Shown: positions 9,187 through 20,916, numbered from the stretch's first letter. The stretch is 64,000 bases of DNA from Natrinema sp. DC36 (GCF_020405225.1 NZ_CP084472.1:2914001-2978000), one strand, 5' to 3'. Program-made: numbers and translations. Notes: a model not told the origin generated them from the sequence alone.

Positions 9187-9515
9187 GCCAGGAAATCGCA
9201 GTCGTCGGCAGTCCGGAGTTCACGACCGGCTTTCGCCTCGCGGGCGTCCGCCGATTCGAGAACGTCCCGGACGACGAGAAAGACGAACGGTTAGACGACG
9301 CGGCGACGACGGCCCTCGAGGACGAGGGCGTCGGGATCGTCGTCATGCACGACGAGGATCTCGATCACCTGTCGCGAAACGTTCGCCAGGAGGTCGAAAC
9401 GAGCGTCGAGCCGGTCGTCGTCACCATCGGCAGCGGCACGGGTGGCGGCGGACTGCGCGACCAGATCAAACGCGCGATCGGGATCGACCTGATGGACGAG
9501 GACGAAGACAGCTAA
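9183..9515 (+). CDS. atpF: A-type ATP synthase subunit F
   Basis: 110 residues. This small alpha/beta subunit (IAVVGSPEFTTGFRLAGVRR at the N-terminus) binds subunit D in the central rotor shaft. The C-terminal RDQIKRAIGIDL helix is the part expected to reach the catalytic head. It starts within the stop codon of atpC and ends three bases before atpA. Confidence 0.95.
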   Translation: MSQEIAVVGSPEFTTGFRLAGVRRFENVPDDEKDERLDDAATTALEDEGVGIVVMHDEDLDHLSRNVRQEVETSVEPVVVTIGSGTGGGGLRDQIKRAIGIDLMDEDEDS

Positions 9516-9518
9516 ACT

Positions 9519-11282
<1,764 letters not shown>

Positions 11283-11285
11283 ACA

Positions 11286-12695
11286 ATGAAAGAGTACCAG
11301 ACTATCACGGAAATCAGCGGTCCGCTGGTGTTCGCCGAGGTCGACGAACCGGTCGGCTACGACGAAATCGTCGAGATCGAGACCGAGGACGGGCGAACGC
11401 TGCGCGGCCAGGTGCTGGAATCGAGCGAAGGGATCGTTTCGATTCAGGTGTTCGAAGGGACGGGCGGGATCGACCGCAACGCCTCCGTTCGCTTCCTGGG
11501 TGAGACGATGAAGATGCCCGTCACCGAGGATCTGCTCGGGCGGGTGCTCGACGGCTCCGGCAACCCGATCGACGGCGGCCCGGAGATCGTCCCCGACGAA
11601 CGACAGGATATCGTTGGCAAAGCGATCAACCCCTACTCGCGGGAGTATCCCGAGGAGTTCATCCAGACCGGCGTCTCCGCCATCGACGGCATGAACACGC
11701 TGGTTCGGGGCCAGAAGCTCCCGATCTTCTCCGGTTCGGGGCTCCCCCATAACGACCTCGCACTCCAGATCGCCCGTCAGGCGACGGTGCCAGAGGAAGA
11801 CGAATCGGGCGAGGGCTCGGAGTTCGCAGTCATCTTCGGCGCGATGGGAATCACGGCCGAAGAGGCAAACGAGTTCATGGACGACTTCGAACGCACGGGC
11901 GCGCTCGAGCGCTCGGTCGTCTTCATGAACCTCGCGGACGACCCCGCAGTCGAGCGGCAGGTCACCCCGCGACTCGCGCTCACCACGGCCGAGTACCTGG
12001 CCTTCGAGAAGGACTACCACGTGCTCGTCATCCTGACGGACATGACCAACTACTGTGAGGCGCTGCGCGAAATCGGTGCCGCACGCGAGGAGGTCCCGGG
12101 CCGACGTGGCTACCCCGGATACATGTACACCGACCTGGCGCAGCTCTACGAGCGCGCGGGTCGAATCGAGGGCAAGGAGGGGTCGGTCACGCAGATTCCG
12201 ATCCTGACGATGCCCGGGGACGACGACACACACCCGATTCCGGACCTGACCGGGTACATCACCGAGGGCCAGATCATGATGGATCGGGACCTCAACAGTC
12301 AGGGGATCGAGCCGCCGGTCAACGTCCTGCCCAGCCTCTCGCGGCTGATGGACGACGGGATCGGCGAGGGTCTGACCCGCGAAGACCACGGCGACGTCTC
12401 CGACCAGATGTACGCCGCCTACGCGGAGGGTGAGGACCTGCGCGACCTCGTGAACATCGTCGGTCGCGAAGCCCTCTCCGAGCGGGACAACAAGTTCCTC
12501 GACTTCGCCGACCGCTTCGAGACGGAGTTCGTCCAGCAGGGGTACGACACCAACCGCTCGATCGACGAAACGCTCGATATCGGCTGGGATCTGCTGTCGA
12601 CCCTGCCGAAAGAGGCGCTCAACCGGATCGACGAGGAGCTCATCGCGGAGCACTACCGCGAAGACGAGACGGCCGAAGCCGTGCAGGCCGACTGA
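11286..12695 (+). CDS. atpB: A-type ATP synthase subunit B
   Basis: 469 residues. This is the non-catalytic nucleotide-binding partner of subunit A. The region where A has its P-loop reads [12 protein letters not shown], lacking the Lys-Thr pair, as is normal for the family. The N-terminal [15 protein letters not shown] and the signature [14 protein letters not shown] are clear. The usual downstream partner atpD is not next. T tracts and a small membrane protein follow instead. Confidence 0.98.
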   Translation: MKEYQTITEISGPLVFAEVDEPVGYDEIVEIETEDGRTLRGQVLESSEGIVSIQVFEGTGGIDRNASVRFLGETMKMPVTEDLLGRVLDGSGNPIDGGPEIVPDERQDIVGKAINPYSREYPEEFIQTGVSAIDGMNTLVRGQKLPIFSGSGLPHNDLALQIARQATVPEEDESGEGSEFAVIFGAMGITAEEANEFMDDFERTGALERSVVFMNLADDPAVERQVTPRLALTTAEYLAFEKDYHVLVILTDMTNYCEALREIGAAREEVPGRRGYPGYMYTDLAQLYERAGRIEGKEGSVTQIPILTMPGDDDTHPIPDLTGYITEGQIMMDRDLNSQGIEPPVNVLPSLSRLMDDGIGEGLTREDHGDVSDQMYAAYAEGEDLRDLVNIVGREALSERDNKFLDFADRFETEFVQQGYDTNRSIDETLDIGWDLLSTLPKEALNRIDEELIAEHYREDETAEAVQAD

Positions 12696-12717
12696 TCGTC
12701 GCGGATCGCCCGTATCC

Positions 12718-12748
12718 AGTTTTTGCTGTTTCGATCGGCCGTTTTTGA
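12718..12748 (+). terminator. Two T5 tracts after atpB
   Basis: TTTTT occurs at 12720-12724 and 12742-12746, just after the atpB stop. Haloarchaeal transcription commonly ends at such T runs without a hairpin. This would cut the main ATP synthase transcript before the distant atpD. Confidence 0.45.
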
Positions 12749-12892
12749 TTCATCGTTTAGCGACACCTCGAGCGCCAGCCGACGCGGAACAGTAAACAGA
12801 GAAATGAATTAGAAAAAGGGGAGATACTGAGACGATCCGATTCCTGTTGAAATAGAAAAATAAATGCAGTATAAATGTATTATATATTATCG

Positions 12893-13171
12893 ATGTCTGA
12901 TTCAGTAGTCGCTATTTGTATCGGTGTCATAGCTGGATTTGTGTTCCTCATCTATGAGTTTATTTTGACATCGTATATTGAAGATCGCATCGATGAACGT
13001 GGTATAACCGTTCTACAGATATTGGGTGGAGGTGGTGGATCAGGATTGCTGATCTGGCTCACGGATACCTATCTCTCATCGTTCGTGTACGGGCTCGCCG
13101 GACTCGTACTCGTGGTTGTTGCGGTTGCTATCGGTAGCCGATGGGGAACAGTTTGGCTGGCTTCGGAGTGA
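12893..13171 (+). CDS. Small membrane protein, unrecognised
   Basis: 92 residues with two or three membrane segments (VVAICIGVIAGFVFLIYEFI, GGGGGSGLLIWLTDTYL, GLAGLVLVVVAVAIGSRW). I start it at the ATG at 12893, although an ATG six codons earlier is in frame. The upstream 100 bases are AT-rich. I do not recognise a family. It occupies the place where atpD often lies. Confidence 0.55.
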   Translation: MSDSVVAICIGVIAGFVFLIYEFILTSYIEDRIDERGITVLQILGGGGGSGLLIWLTDTYLSSFVYGLAGLVLVVVAVAIGSRWGTVWLASE

Positions 13172-13225
13172 CGGCGTTCGACTCGAGTTTTCGCCTTGTC
13201 CAGTGTTTGATAGAACTAGGACCGG

Positions 13226-13540
13226 TCAGCGTTCGCTGTCAGTATCAGCCGATGCCGTCTCGGTCCAGGCTGCTCGCATGACGATTTGAACACCGAGGAC
13301 GGCGCCGATAATCAAAAAGAAAACGAGAGCATCGCTTTCGATGCCAACGAACTGTACGGTAGCGATGTGAATCGAGATCGTCACTAGAACTGCCATGACG
13401 ACCTCGATCAGCCAGTCGGGGACGTAACCCGCGTGGCGATTCTGTACCATCAGTGCCGTATTAAATAGTACTCTGACACTATAGGCCAAATAATTTCCGG
13501 AGACTATTAGAAGAGATAGTCGGACTGCGATCACGGCCAC
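13226..13540 (-). CDS. Small membrane protein, unrecognised
   Basis: 104 residues with three predicted membrane helices (VIAVRLSLLIVSGNYLAY, WLIEVVMAVLVTISIHIATV, ALVFFLIIGAVLGVQIVM) and a short acidic tail. It converges with the membrane protein at 12893. No known domain is recognised. Codon use is less GC-rich than the neighbouring ATP synthase genes. Confidence 0.55.
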   Translation of the reverse strand: MAVIAVRLSLLIVSGNYLAYSVRVLFNTALMVQNRHAGYVPDWLIEVVMAVLVTISIHIATVQFVGIESDALVFFLIIGAVLGVQIVMRAAWTETASADTDSER

Positions 13541-13628
13541 AGTACCGAATCAATAATTCGGTGTCGAACTGTCACTGTGTGCGATAGATCGAAACAACCG
13601 TATGCTCCGCCAGTGAATCGTGGTATGT

Positions 13629-15242
13629 ATGCACAAACCATTGCTCGCCCCGGAGTTCCTCGACCGGGCGCGGACGCACTACGGCGACGACGAGGCGGTC
13701 GTCGCCACCACGGGCGAACGGTTCACGTACGACGAACTCGGCGAACGCGCCGATCGGTTTTCAGCGGCGCTCCAGGAGCGCGGGATCGAAAAAGGCGACC
13801 GCGTCGCCGTACTGGATCCGAACACGCACTACCACCTCGAGGCGGCCTACGGAATCATGCAAACGGGGGCGGTCCACACCCCGCTGAACTATCGGCTGAC
13901 GCCCGACGATTTCGAGTACATCCTGTCCGACGCAGGGGTCGACGCGATCTACGCGGATTACGACTTCGCCGAGCGCATCGAAGCGGTTCGCGACGAGGTG
14001 CCGACGGAGACGTTCATCACGAACGACGCGGCTGCCGTCGACGGTGACTGGGAAAGCTTCGACGCGGTGCTCGAGAAGGCTGGTACCGAGTACAATCGCC
14101 CCGAGATGGCCGAGGACGAGATCATCACGATCAACTACACCTCGGGGACGACGGGCGATCCGAAGGGGGTCTGTCGCACGCACCGCTGCGAGACCATCCA
14201 CGCCTATCTGACGGTGGCTCACCAGGACCTCACCGACGATGACACCTACCTGTGGACGCTGCCGATGTTCCACGCGAACGGCTGGGGCCACATCTTCGCG
14301 GTGACGGGAATCGGCGCGACCCACGTCTGCACGCGCGGAATCGACGCCGGAGAGATCTTCGAGACCGTCCGATCGGAGGATGTCTCCTACATGTGCGGCG
14401 CGCCGACGGTGCTGAACATGCTGGTCGATTATTACGAGGAGAACGGCCCCGAGACGGTCGGCGACGAGGACGTTCGCCTCGCCACTGCCGGCAGCGCGCC
14501 GCCGGAGGCGACCATCCGAACCGTCGAGGACGAGTTCGGCTGGTACCTGAAGCACGTCTACGGCGCGACCGAGACCGGGCCGCTGATCACCACCTCCGAC
14601 GCGCGCCGGCGCTTCGACGACGACAGCGACGATCGGTTCCGAATCAAGAAGCGCCAGGGACTGGCCTATCTGGGCACCGAAATTCGGGTGGTCGACGAGG
14701 AGGGGGACGACATCCCGCGCGATGACGAGACGCTGGGCGAGGTCGTCGTCCGCGGCAACCAGATCATGGAGAAGTACTGGGAGAAGCCCGAAGCGACCGA
14801 GGAGGCCTTTACCGACCGCGTCGAGGGCTACTACCACACCGGCGACCTCGCGACGATCGACGAGAACGGCCTGATCGCGATTCAGGATCGCAAGAAGGAC
14901 ATTATCATCTCGGGCGGGGAGAACATCTCGAGCATCGAACTCGAGGACGCGCTGTTCGACCACCCCGAGGTATCGGACGTGGCCGTGATTCCGGCACCGA
15001 GCGACGAGTGGGGCGAGACGCCGAAGGCGTTCGTCGTCCCCTCGAGCGGCGACCCGGACGATCCGGGCGTGACGGAGGGCGACCTCGAGGCCTTTACTCG
15101 CGAGCACCTCGCGGGCTACAAAGTGGTCCACAGGGTCGAGTTCGTCGCGGAGCTGCCGACGACCGCGACGGGCAAGGTCCAGAAGTACGAACTTCGACAG
15201 GAAGAGTGGGAGGACGAAGAGCGGATGGTCGGACAGGGGTGA
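13629..15242 (+). CDS. Acyl-CoA synthetase (AMP-forming)
   Basis: 537 residues from the ATG at 13629. It has the adenylate-forming P-loop YTSGTTGDPKGV (about 172-183), the aromatic motif YGATETGP, the hinge region YHTGDLATIDENG, and the catalytic lysine in TATGKVQKYELR near the C-terminus. It activates a carboxylic acid to an acyl-CoA through an acyl-AMP. Chain length and substrate are not readable, but medium or long fatty acids are usual. It is closely similar over its whole length to the product of 38194-39804, so the two are recent paralogs. Confidence 0.92.
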   Translation: MHKPLLAPEFLDRARTHYGDDEAVVATTGERFTYDELGERADRFSAALQERGIEKGDRVAVLDPNTHYHLEAAYGIMQTGAVHTPLNYRLTPDDFEYILSDAGVDAIYADYDFAERIEAVRDEVPTETFITNDAAAVDGDWESFDAVLEKAGTEYNRPEMAEDEIITINYTSGTTGDPKGVCRTHRCETIHAYLTVAHQDLTDDDTYLWTLPMFHANGWGHIFAVTGIGATHVCTRGIDAGEIFETVRSEDVSYMCGAPTVLNMLVDYYEENGPETVGDEDVRLATAGSAPPEATIRTVEDEFGWYLKHVYGATETGPLITTSDARRRFDDDSDDRFRIKKRQGLAYLGTEIRVVDEEGDDIPRDDETLGEVVVRGNQIMEKYWEKPEATEEAFTDRVEGYYHTGDLATIDENGLIAIQDRKKDIIISGGENISSIELEDALFDHPEVSDVAVIPAPSDEWGETPKAFVVPSSGDPDDPGVTEGDLEAFTREHLAGYKVVHRVEFVAELPTTATGKVQKYELRQEEWEDEERMVGQG

Positions 15243-15300
15243 CGCTCGAGACCGGCGACCAGATAGGGATCGGACCCGATCGGTCCGTGCCGCTACGGCG

Positions 15301-15310
15301 TCCTATATAG
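15301..15310 (+). promoter_or_regulatory. TATA box for the ABC importer operon
   Basis: TCCTATATAG lies about 58 bases before the ATG at 15364, which gives an expected transcription start near 15332 and a leader of about 30 bases. No riboswitch fold was recognised in the leader. Confidence 0.5.
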
Positions 15311-15363
15311 GTCAGTAACCCGAACATAGCAACGGATTAGTAGGTTTTGGCGGATTCTCGAGT

Positions 15364-16509
15364 ATGTCCGACCCGACAGGGACGACGCGACGCACAGTGC
15401 TTTCGAGTGGGGTTGCCGCCGGGACCGCCGCGATGGCGGGCTGTCTAAGCGATCTCACTGGAGGGGGCAGTGGGCAGACGTTCACCGTCGGTCACGGCGA
15501 CTACGAGACCGAGATCGACTCGTCGTCGTTCCCCGACGAACTACAGATCTACTGCGTCCAGACCGGCTGGTCGAACTGGGGGGCCGTCATGGAGGCCTTC
15601 GAAGAGGAGTACGATCTCCCGCTGTACGACGCGCAGGGTTCCTCCGGCGAGGCGCTCGAGGACATGCGAGCCAACGCCCGGAACCCGACCCACTCGGCGT
15701 ACAACGGCGGCTACTCGTTCGGCCTCGAGGCGATGAACGACGACCTGACGACCGACTACAAGCCGGCCAACTGGGACGTCATCCCCGGCGATCTGAAGAC
15801 TGACAACGGTCACGTGACCGCGACCCGCCAGATGACGACCGCGGTGACCTACCGGGCCGACGTCTACGAGGAGCGGGGACTGGACGCCCCCGAAACGTGG
15901 GAGGACCTGAAACATCCCGACATCGCACAGGATCTGGCCTTCACGCCGCCTCACACCGCCAACGGGCAGGCCTCCGCGCTGTCGGTCAACCGGGCCTACG
16001 GCGGCGATCTGGATAACCTCGACCCGGTTATCGAGTACCACGAGGCGATCGCCGACCACGGCGCGGACTTCCGGCGCAACGTCGAGGGGCCGATGACCGC
16101 CGGCGAGATCTCGACCGTCGTCGAGTACGACTACACCGGGCTGAACCTCAAGTACAACAACGACGAGTTCGACGAGGACCAGATCGAGGTCGCGATCCTC
16201 GAAGGACCCGAGGGCGAGCCGGGTGCGATGAACGTCCCCTACGGCTACGCGCTCCTGCGGAACGCGCCCAACCCCGAGGCGGCGAAGCTGTTCATGGACT
16301 ACGTGTTGACCGAGGACTGTCAGAAGCTGTTCTTCGACGCCTACGTCCGCCCGATCCGAGCGAACGACCTCGACCAGCCCGACGAGTTCCCCGACCAGTC
16401 GTCCTACGAGGCGGCCGGATTCACCGTCGATCAGGAGACCCTCGTCGAGAACCAGACCGACATCCAGGAGGAACTCGTCGATCGAACCCCACTGCAGGGA
16501 GCCCAGTGA
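15364..16509 (+). CDS. ABC importer substrate-binding lipoprotein
   Basis: 381 residues. A twin-arginine signal (TTRRTVLSSGV) is followed by the lipobox AMAGC at about residue 27, so the mature protein is a lipid-anchored solute-binding protein outside the membrane. The fold segments (AVTYRADVYEERGLDAPETW, MNVPYGYALLRNAPNPEAA) match the family that binds iron, 2-aminoethylphosphonate, polyamines or thiamine. I cannot decide the substrate. It is the first of four genes forming one importer, with six bases between it and the first permease. Confidence 0.85.
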   Translation: MSDPTGTTRRTVLSSGVAAGTAAMAGCLSDLTGGGSGQTFTVGHGDYETEIDSSSFPDELQIYCVQTGWSNWGAVMEAFEEEYDLPLYDAQGSSGEALEDMRANARNPTHSAYNGGYSFGLEAMNDDLTTDYKPANWDVIPGDLKTDNGHVTATRQMTTAVTYRADVYEERGLDAPETWEDLKHPDIAQDLAFTPPHTANGQASALSVNRAYGGDLDNLDPVIEYHEAIADHGADFRRNVEGPMTAGEISTVVEYDYTGLNLKYNNDEFDEDQIEVAILEGPEGEPGAMNVPYGYALLRNAPNPEAAKLFMDYVLTEDCQKLFFDAYVRPIRANDLDQPDEFPDQSSYEAAGFTVDQETLVENQTDIQEELVDRTPLQGAQ

Positions 16510-16515
16510 TCGCGG

Positions 16516-17439
16516 ATGTCAGTCCGGAAATCGACGACGGCGTCGGTCCGTCGAGTCGCGACGCTCGCGTCGACGACCGCCCGTCCGACGACCGAACGCG
16601 AGCGCGAACGCCGGCGGATCGCGGTCCTCTGCCTCCCGTTTTTCGCGCTCGCGGTCGTGGCAGGCTTCGTCCCGCTGGCGATGCTCGTCCGGATCAGCCT
16701 CGCGGAGGACACGATCTGGATGGAGGGCTGGTCGTTCGAGGCCTGGGAGACGCTCGCGACGACCGCGGAGTACCGGCGTGTCGCCTGGAACACGCTGTGG
16801 TTCGTCGGGCTCGCGACGGCCGTCAGCGTCGCGCTCGGCGTCGCGGTCGCACACGTCCTCGAGAAGTACGATCTGCCCGCCAAGCGACTCGTCGTCGCGG
16901 CGGTGTCGTTCCCCATCGCGCTGCCGGGGATCATCGTCGCGTACCTGGTCATCGTCCTGCTGGGCCGACAGGGGCTGGTAACGAACGCGGTCGCCGTCGC
17001 GACGGGCGGGGCACCGCTCGAACTCGCGAGCGCGACCGCGATCACCGGCCTCTTTCTCGGGTTCGTCTACTCGTTGCTCCCGCGGGCGACCATGGTGTTG
17101 CGCGGGACCTACGCGGAGATCAACACGCAGGCCGAAGAGGCGGCACGCGCGCTCGGCGCGAGCCGGTGGCAGACGTTCTATCACGTCACGTTCCCCGAGA
17201 TCCGCCCGGGGATCGTCGCGGCCGTAATTCTCACGTTCCGCTCCGGACTCGCGATCTTCGGGACCGTGTTGATCCTGCAGAGCCACCGGGTGATCACCCT
17301 CCAGATACACAACGAGATGAGCGTCGGCTCGTACAACCCGGACGTTGCGGCCGCGATCGGGCTCGTCTACGTGGTCTTTATCGTCGCGTTCACGTTCGTC
17401 GGACTGCAGTTCGTCGAAAACGATGCGGTGGAGATCTGA
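16516..17439 (+). CDS. ABC importer permease 1
   Basis: 307 residues with about six membrane helices. The cytoplasmic EAA loop that contacts the ATPase reads EEAARALGASRWQTFYHVTF. A long arginine-rich N-terminus precedes the first helix. It forms a heterodimer with the next permease. It stops one base before that gene begins. Confidence 0.88.
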   Translation: MSVRKSTTASVRRVATLASTTARPTTERERERRRIAVLCLPFFALAVVAGFVPLAMLVRISLAEDTIWMEGWSFEAWETLATTAEYRRVAWNTLWFVGLATAVSVALGVAVAHVLEKYDLPAKRLVVAAVSFPIALPGIIVAYLVIVLLGRQGLVTNAVAVATGGAPLELASATAITGLFLGFVYSLLPRATMVLRGTYAEINTQAEEAARALGASRWQTFYHVTFPEIRPGIVAAVILTFRSGLAIFGTVLILQSHRVITLQIHNEMSVGSYNPDVAAAIGLVYVVFIVAFTFVGLQFVENDAVEI

Positions 17440-17440
17440 G

Positions 17441-18388
17441 ATGACCGGGCTCACGGAATCGGACGAGAACGGCGATCACCCGGCGGCGACATCCGGGGCG
17501 GCACGCGCCGATCCGCGTCCGGACGGAGGCACAACCGGGACGGCCGCCAACGAAGAGTGGTCGCGATCGAGAACGGCGCTGTCGACGGCAGTTGGCCGTC
17601 CAGTTCTGGTCGGCGTCGTCACGATCGTCGTCGCGTTCCTGACCGTCCCGGTCCTCGTCACGTTCGGTTCGTCGTTCGCACAGTCGGCGGCCGGCGTCAT
17701 CCCACGGGGGTTCGTGACGCTCGAGCACTGGCGACAGGTACTCGGCTTCGGCGAGCACGGCGTGCGAGCGAACGCGATCCCCGGGCTCGCCTTCAGCCTC
17801 GCAGTCGCGACCGGCGGCATGGTCCTGAACGTGATCATCGGCGTCCCGGTCGCGTACGCGCTCGCGCGGTACGACTTCTTCGCGCGGAACTGGGTCAACA
17901 CGTTCGCGATCCTGCCGCTCGTGCCGGGGCTGATCCTCGGAATCGCGTTCGTGCAGACCTACCCGGAACACGGCCGCTCGGCGCTGGGGCTGATCGTCGG
18001 CTACTGTCTCCTCAAGTCGCCGTACATGGTCCTGACGGTCCAGAGCTCGTTCCAGTCGATGGATCTGATCCGCCTCGAGGAGAGCGCCCGATCGCTGGGA
18101 GCCTCGTGGCCGCGGGCGTTTCTGACGATCATCGTCCCCCACGCCAAACGAGGGATCGTCGCCGGCTGTATTATCACCTGGACGCTCGCGGCCGCGGAGT
18201 TTAACTTCACGTACATGGTCGCGAGCGGAAGCCCGGATCCGTTCGCGATCTTTCTCTACCGGAACATCTCGAACGCGACGCACCTCCAGTCTGCGGCGGC
18301 CGTCTCGGTCTACTTCGTGATCGTCGTCGCCGCGATACTCGTCCTCCAACTGCTCGGTAACAGGGGGTTTTCGACCGCACAACGATGA
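17441..18388 (+). CDS. ABC importer permease 2
   Basis: 315 residues from the ATG at 17441, one base after the permease 1 stop. It has an acidic N-terminal tail (about 50 residues), then six membrane helices. The EAA loop reads EESARSLGASWPRAFLTIIV. It pairs with permease 1 to form the membrane pore of the importer. Confidence 0.88.
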   Translation: MTGLTESDENGDHPAATSGAARADPRPDGGTTGTAANEEWSRSRTALSTAVGRPVLVGVVTIVVAFLTVPVLVTFGSSFAQSAAGVIPRGFVTLEHWRQVLGFGEHGVRANAIPGLAFSLAVATGGMVLNVIIGVPVAYALARYDFFARNWVNTFAILPLVPGLILGIAFVQTYPEHGRSALGLIVGYCLLKSPYMVLTVQSSFQSMDLIRLEESARSLGASWPRAFLTIIVPHAKRGIVAGCIITWTLAAAEFNFTYMVASGSPDPFAIFLYRNISNATHLQSAAAVSVYFVIVVAAILVLQLLGNRGFSTAQR

Positions 18389-18470
18389 CACCGAAATACA
18401 CCGTCGATCGGAAACCGAATCGAATCGCTCACCGACCTCGGCTCGCGGCGACAGCCGGAGGTGGCCGGCC

Positions 18471-19484
18471 GTGAGCGACGTCACCCTCGAGTCGCTCACG
18501 AAGGCCTACGGCGACGAAGTGGCCGTCGACGGGATCGATCTGACGATCCGGGACGGCGAGATCCTCGGGATCGTCGGCCCCTCCGGCTGCGGGAAGACGA
18601 CCACGTTGCGGACCATCGCCGGCTTCGAGACGCCGACTCACGGCCGGGTGCTGTTCGACGGGGGCGACGTCACCCACGTCCCGCCCGAGGAGCGAACCGT
18701 CGGGCTGGTTTTCCAGTCCTACGCCCTGTTCGACACTATGACCGTCCGGGAGAACGTCGCGTTCGGGCCGAAGATGCAGGGCGTCCCGAAAGCCGAGCGC
18801 CGCGAGCGGGCCGACGAACTGCTCTCCATGCTCGACATCGCCGAGTTGGCCGACCGACGGCCGACGACGCTGTCGGGCGGCCAGGAACAGCGGGTCGGCC
18901 TCGCGCGGGCGCTCGCGATCGAACCACACGTCCTCCTGCTCGACGAGCCGATGACGGGGCTGGACGCCGAACTCAAGACCCGGCTGCGCGACGAGATCGG
19001 CGAGTTGCTGGCCGACCTCGAGGTGACCGCGCTCTACGTCACCCACGATCAGGAGGAGGCGATGGCGATGTGCGATCGGATCGCGGTCCTCGCGGACGGC
19101 ACGCTCGAGCAGGTGGGACCGCCCGCGGAGATCTATCGCCGGCCCGCCAACCCCTTCGTCGCGAACTTCGTCGGGAGTTCGACCCTCCTCGAGGGTGTCG
19201 CCGAGAACGGCCACGTCGATCTGGGCTTTGCCGAACTGCCCGTGTCGGCTGAGACGGACGGCTCGGTGCAGGTCGCGGCTCGGCCCGCCGCCTTCGATCT
19301 GGGCGAGGGACCGATCGAGGCCGACGTGACCGACGTGACGTATCTCGGGGACCGAACCCGGCTCGCGGCGACGCTGCCCGACGACACGCCCGTGACGCTG
19401 CACGCCGACGGTATCGACGGCTATCGGGTCGGCGAATCGATCCCGCTCTCGATCGACGAGCAGCGGGTCCACGTCCTCGAGTAG
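18471..19484 (+). CDS. ABC importer ATPase
   Basis: 337 residues from a GTG at 18471. A strong ribosome binding site, GGAGGTG at 18457-18463, sets this start. Walker A is GPSGCGKTT, the signature LSGGQEQR, Walker B VLLLDEPMTGLD and the switch histidine THDQEEAM. A C-terminal TOBE-like domain (from about 240) is typical of the PotA/FbpC/UgpC importer group. It completes the four-gene transport operon. Confidence 0.9.
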   Translation: MSDVTLESLTKAYGDEVAVDGIDLTIRDGEILGIVGPSGCGKTTTLRTIAGFETPTHGRVLFDGGDVTHVPPEERTVGLVFQSYALFDTMTVRENVAFGPKMQGVPKAERRERADELLSMLDIAELADRRPTTLSGGQEQRVGLARALAIEPHVLLLDEPMTGLDAELKTRLRDEIGELLADLEVTALYVTHDQEEAMAMCDRIAVLADGTLEQVGPPAEIYRRPANPFVANFVGSSTLLEGVAENGHVDLGFAELPVSAETDGSVQVAARPAAFDLGEGPIEADVTDVTYLGDRTRLAATLPDDTPVTLHADGIDGYRVGESIPLSIDEQRVHVLE

Positions 19485-19520
19485 GCGGTGTCGCGAGACC
19501 CCATCGAAAAGTAACAACGG

Positions 19521-19805
19521 TCACCCGTCGCGCTCGCTCCGATCGAATCCAGCGGATCGATCGGATCGGTCCTGCTCGTCGTCGCGAACACGGCCGTCGC
19601 ACGGCTGCCGACGGCCGTCGACCGAGTGACTCCGGTCGCGGGCCGAACGCGACGGCTCTCGACCGCCGCGTTCTTTCGCGATCCGTTCCGCTTCCCGCCG
19701 GTCCATGACGGTCGGATCCGACGTTTCTCGACTGATCGCCAGCCACAGGACGAGCGGGATTACGAGGGAGACGAGGAGCAGGATCACGACGACGACGGCG
19801 GCCAT
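19521..19805 (-). CDS. Small membrane protein with charged tail
   Basis: 94 residues from the ATG at 19805. One N-terminal membrane helix (AAVVVVILLLVSLVIPLVLW) is followed by a hydrophilic, Arg/Asp-rich tail. No family is recognised. It lies convergent with the ABC operon and divergent from the zinc-ribbon gene. Longer in-frame starts exist but read through GC-poor non-membrane sequence and look unlikely. Confidence 0.55.
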   Translation of the reverse strand: MAAVVVVILLLVSLVIPLVLWLAISRETSDPTVMDRREAERIAKERGGREPSRSARDRSHSVDGRRQPCDGRVRDDEQDRSDRSAGFDRSERDG

Positions 19806-19869
19806 GGCTCGGTCGATACTCGTGGGTCCGAGCACAAAAGATTTGTGAGATGATACGAATAGAGCACGT

Positions 19870-20073
19870 ATGCGAGACGACGATCGCGGCTGTCCGAAGT
19901 GTGGCCACACGGAGACGGAGATCGACAAAATTTCGACGACCGGGAGCGGCCTCTCGAAGCTCCTCGACGTCCAGAACCGTCGATTTCACGTCGTGAGCTG
20001 TACGAGTTGCGGCTATTCGGAACTCTACAAGGGCCAGTCGTCGGGCGACATGGTCGATCTGTTTCTCGGGTAG
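19870..20073 (+). CDS. Zinc-ribbon protein (DUF2082-like)
   Basis: 67 residues with two CxxC knuckles, CPKCGH near residue 8 and CTSCGY near residue 46. This is a single zinc ribbon as in COG3478-type proteins described as nucleic-acid binding. No other domain is present. It precedes atpD by about 100 bases. Confidence 0.75.
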   Translation: MRDDDRGCPKCGHTETEIDKISTTGSGLSKLLDVQNRRFHVVSCTSCGYSELYKGQSSGDMVDLFLG

Positions 20074-20169
20074 CCCGACCCTCGAGGTCGAGTTCCCCGC
20101 CGTTCGGCGGCGAACGGTGCGCGGAAACTGTAAACAGTTATCCGACTGGGGGCGCTAGCCCCCCACAAG

Positions 20170-20916
20170 ATGGCCAACGACGTCAAGCCCACCCGCAAGA
20201 ACTTGATGGCGATCGAGGATCGCATCGAGCTTTCCGAGCGGGGACACGGCACGCTCGAGAAGAAACGCGACGGGCTGATCATGGAGTTCATGGACATTCT
20301 GGACAAGGCCCAGGACGTCCGCGGCGACCTCGCCGACGACTACGAGGCCGCTCAGAAGAAGATCAACATGGCTCGGGCGATGGAAGGCGACGTCGCGGTC
20401 CGCGGTGCCGCGGCGGCGCTGCAGGAACACCCCGAGATCACCACCGAATCCAAGAACATCATGGGCGTCGTCGTCCCGCAGATCGAGTCCTCCAAAGTCA
20501 CCAAGAGCCTCGACCAGCGGGGCTACGGGATCATGGGCACCTCCGCCCGCATCGACGAGGCCGCCGAAGCCTACGAGGACCTCCTCGAGAGCATTATCCT
20601 CGCCGCCGAGGTCGAGACGGCGATGAAGAAGATGCTCCGGGAGATCGAGACCACCAAGCGCCGCGTCAACGCACTCGAGTTCAAGCTCCTGCCGGAACTG
20701 TACGACAATCAGGAGTACATCGAGCAGAAACTCGAGGAACAGGAACGCGAGGAGACGTTCCGCCTGAAGAAGATCAAGGAGAAGAAGGAAGCCGAAGAGA
20801 AGGCGGAGCGAGAGGCAGAAGCGGAGGCCGAAGCCGAAGAAGCCGAGGAGAAACGGGACGAACTCGAGGAGATTCAGCCGGACACCGCCGCACAGTCCCC
20901 GACGAGCACTCAGTGA
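20170..20916 (+). CDS. atpD: A-type ATP synthase subunit D
   Basis: 248 residues. The N-terminal [20 protein letters not shown] and the highly conserved [20 protein letters not shown] segment identify the central rotor shaft subunit, which turns inside A3B3. The C-terminal 50 residues form a Glu/Lys/Ala-rich helix longer than in non-halophilic homologs. It lies 7.5 kb from atpB, beyond genes with no relation to the enzyme, and must have its own promoter. Confidence 0.95.
   Translation: MANDVKPTRKNLMAIEDRIELSERGHGTLEKKRDGLIMEFMDILDKAQDVRGDLADDYEAAQKKINMARAMEGDVAVRGAAAALQEHPEITTESKNIMGVVVPQIESSKVTKSLDQRGYGIMGTSARIDEAAEAYEDLLESIILAAEVETAMKKMLREIETTKRRVNALEFKLLPELYDNQEYIEQKLEEQEREETFRLKKIKEKKEAEEKAEREAEAEAEAEEAEEKRDELEEIQPDTAAQSPTSTQ

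Noticed and set aside
13761-15131. Long minus-strand frame opposite the acyl-CoA synthetase
   Set aside because: A matching shadow occurs opposite the paralog at 38194, as expected if it merely reflects the conserved enzyme.
15243-15363. Possible TPP riboswitch before the ABC importer
   Set aside because: The conserved TPP-riboswitch core sequences are not present; only a TATA box is convincing, and the importer substrate is not known to be thiamine.
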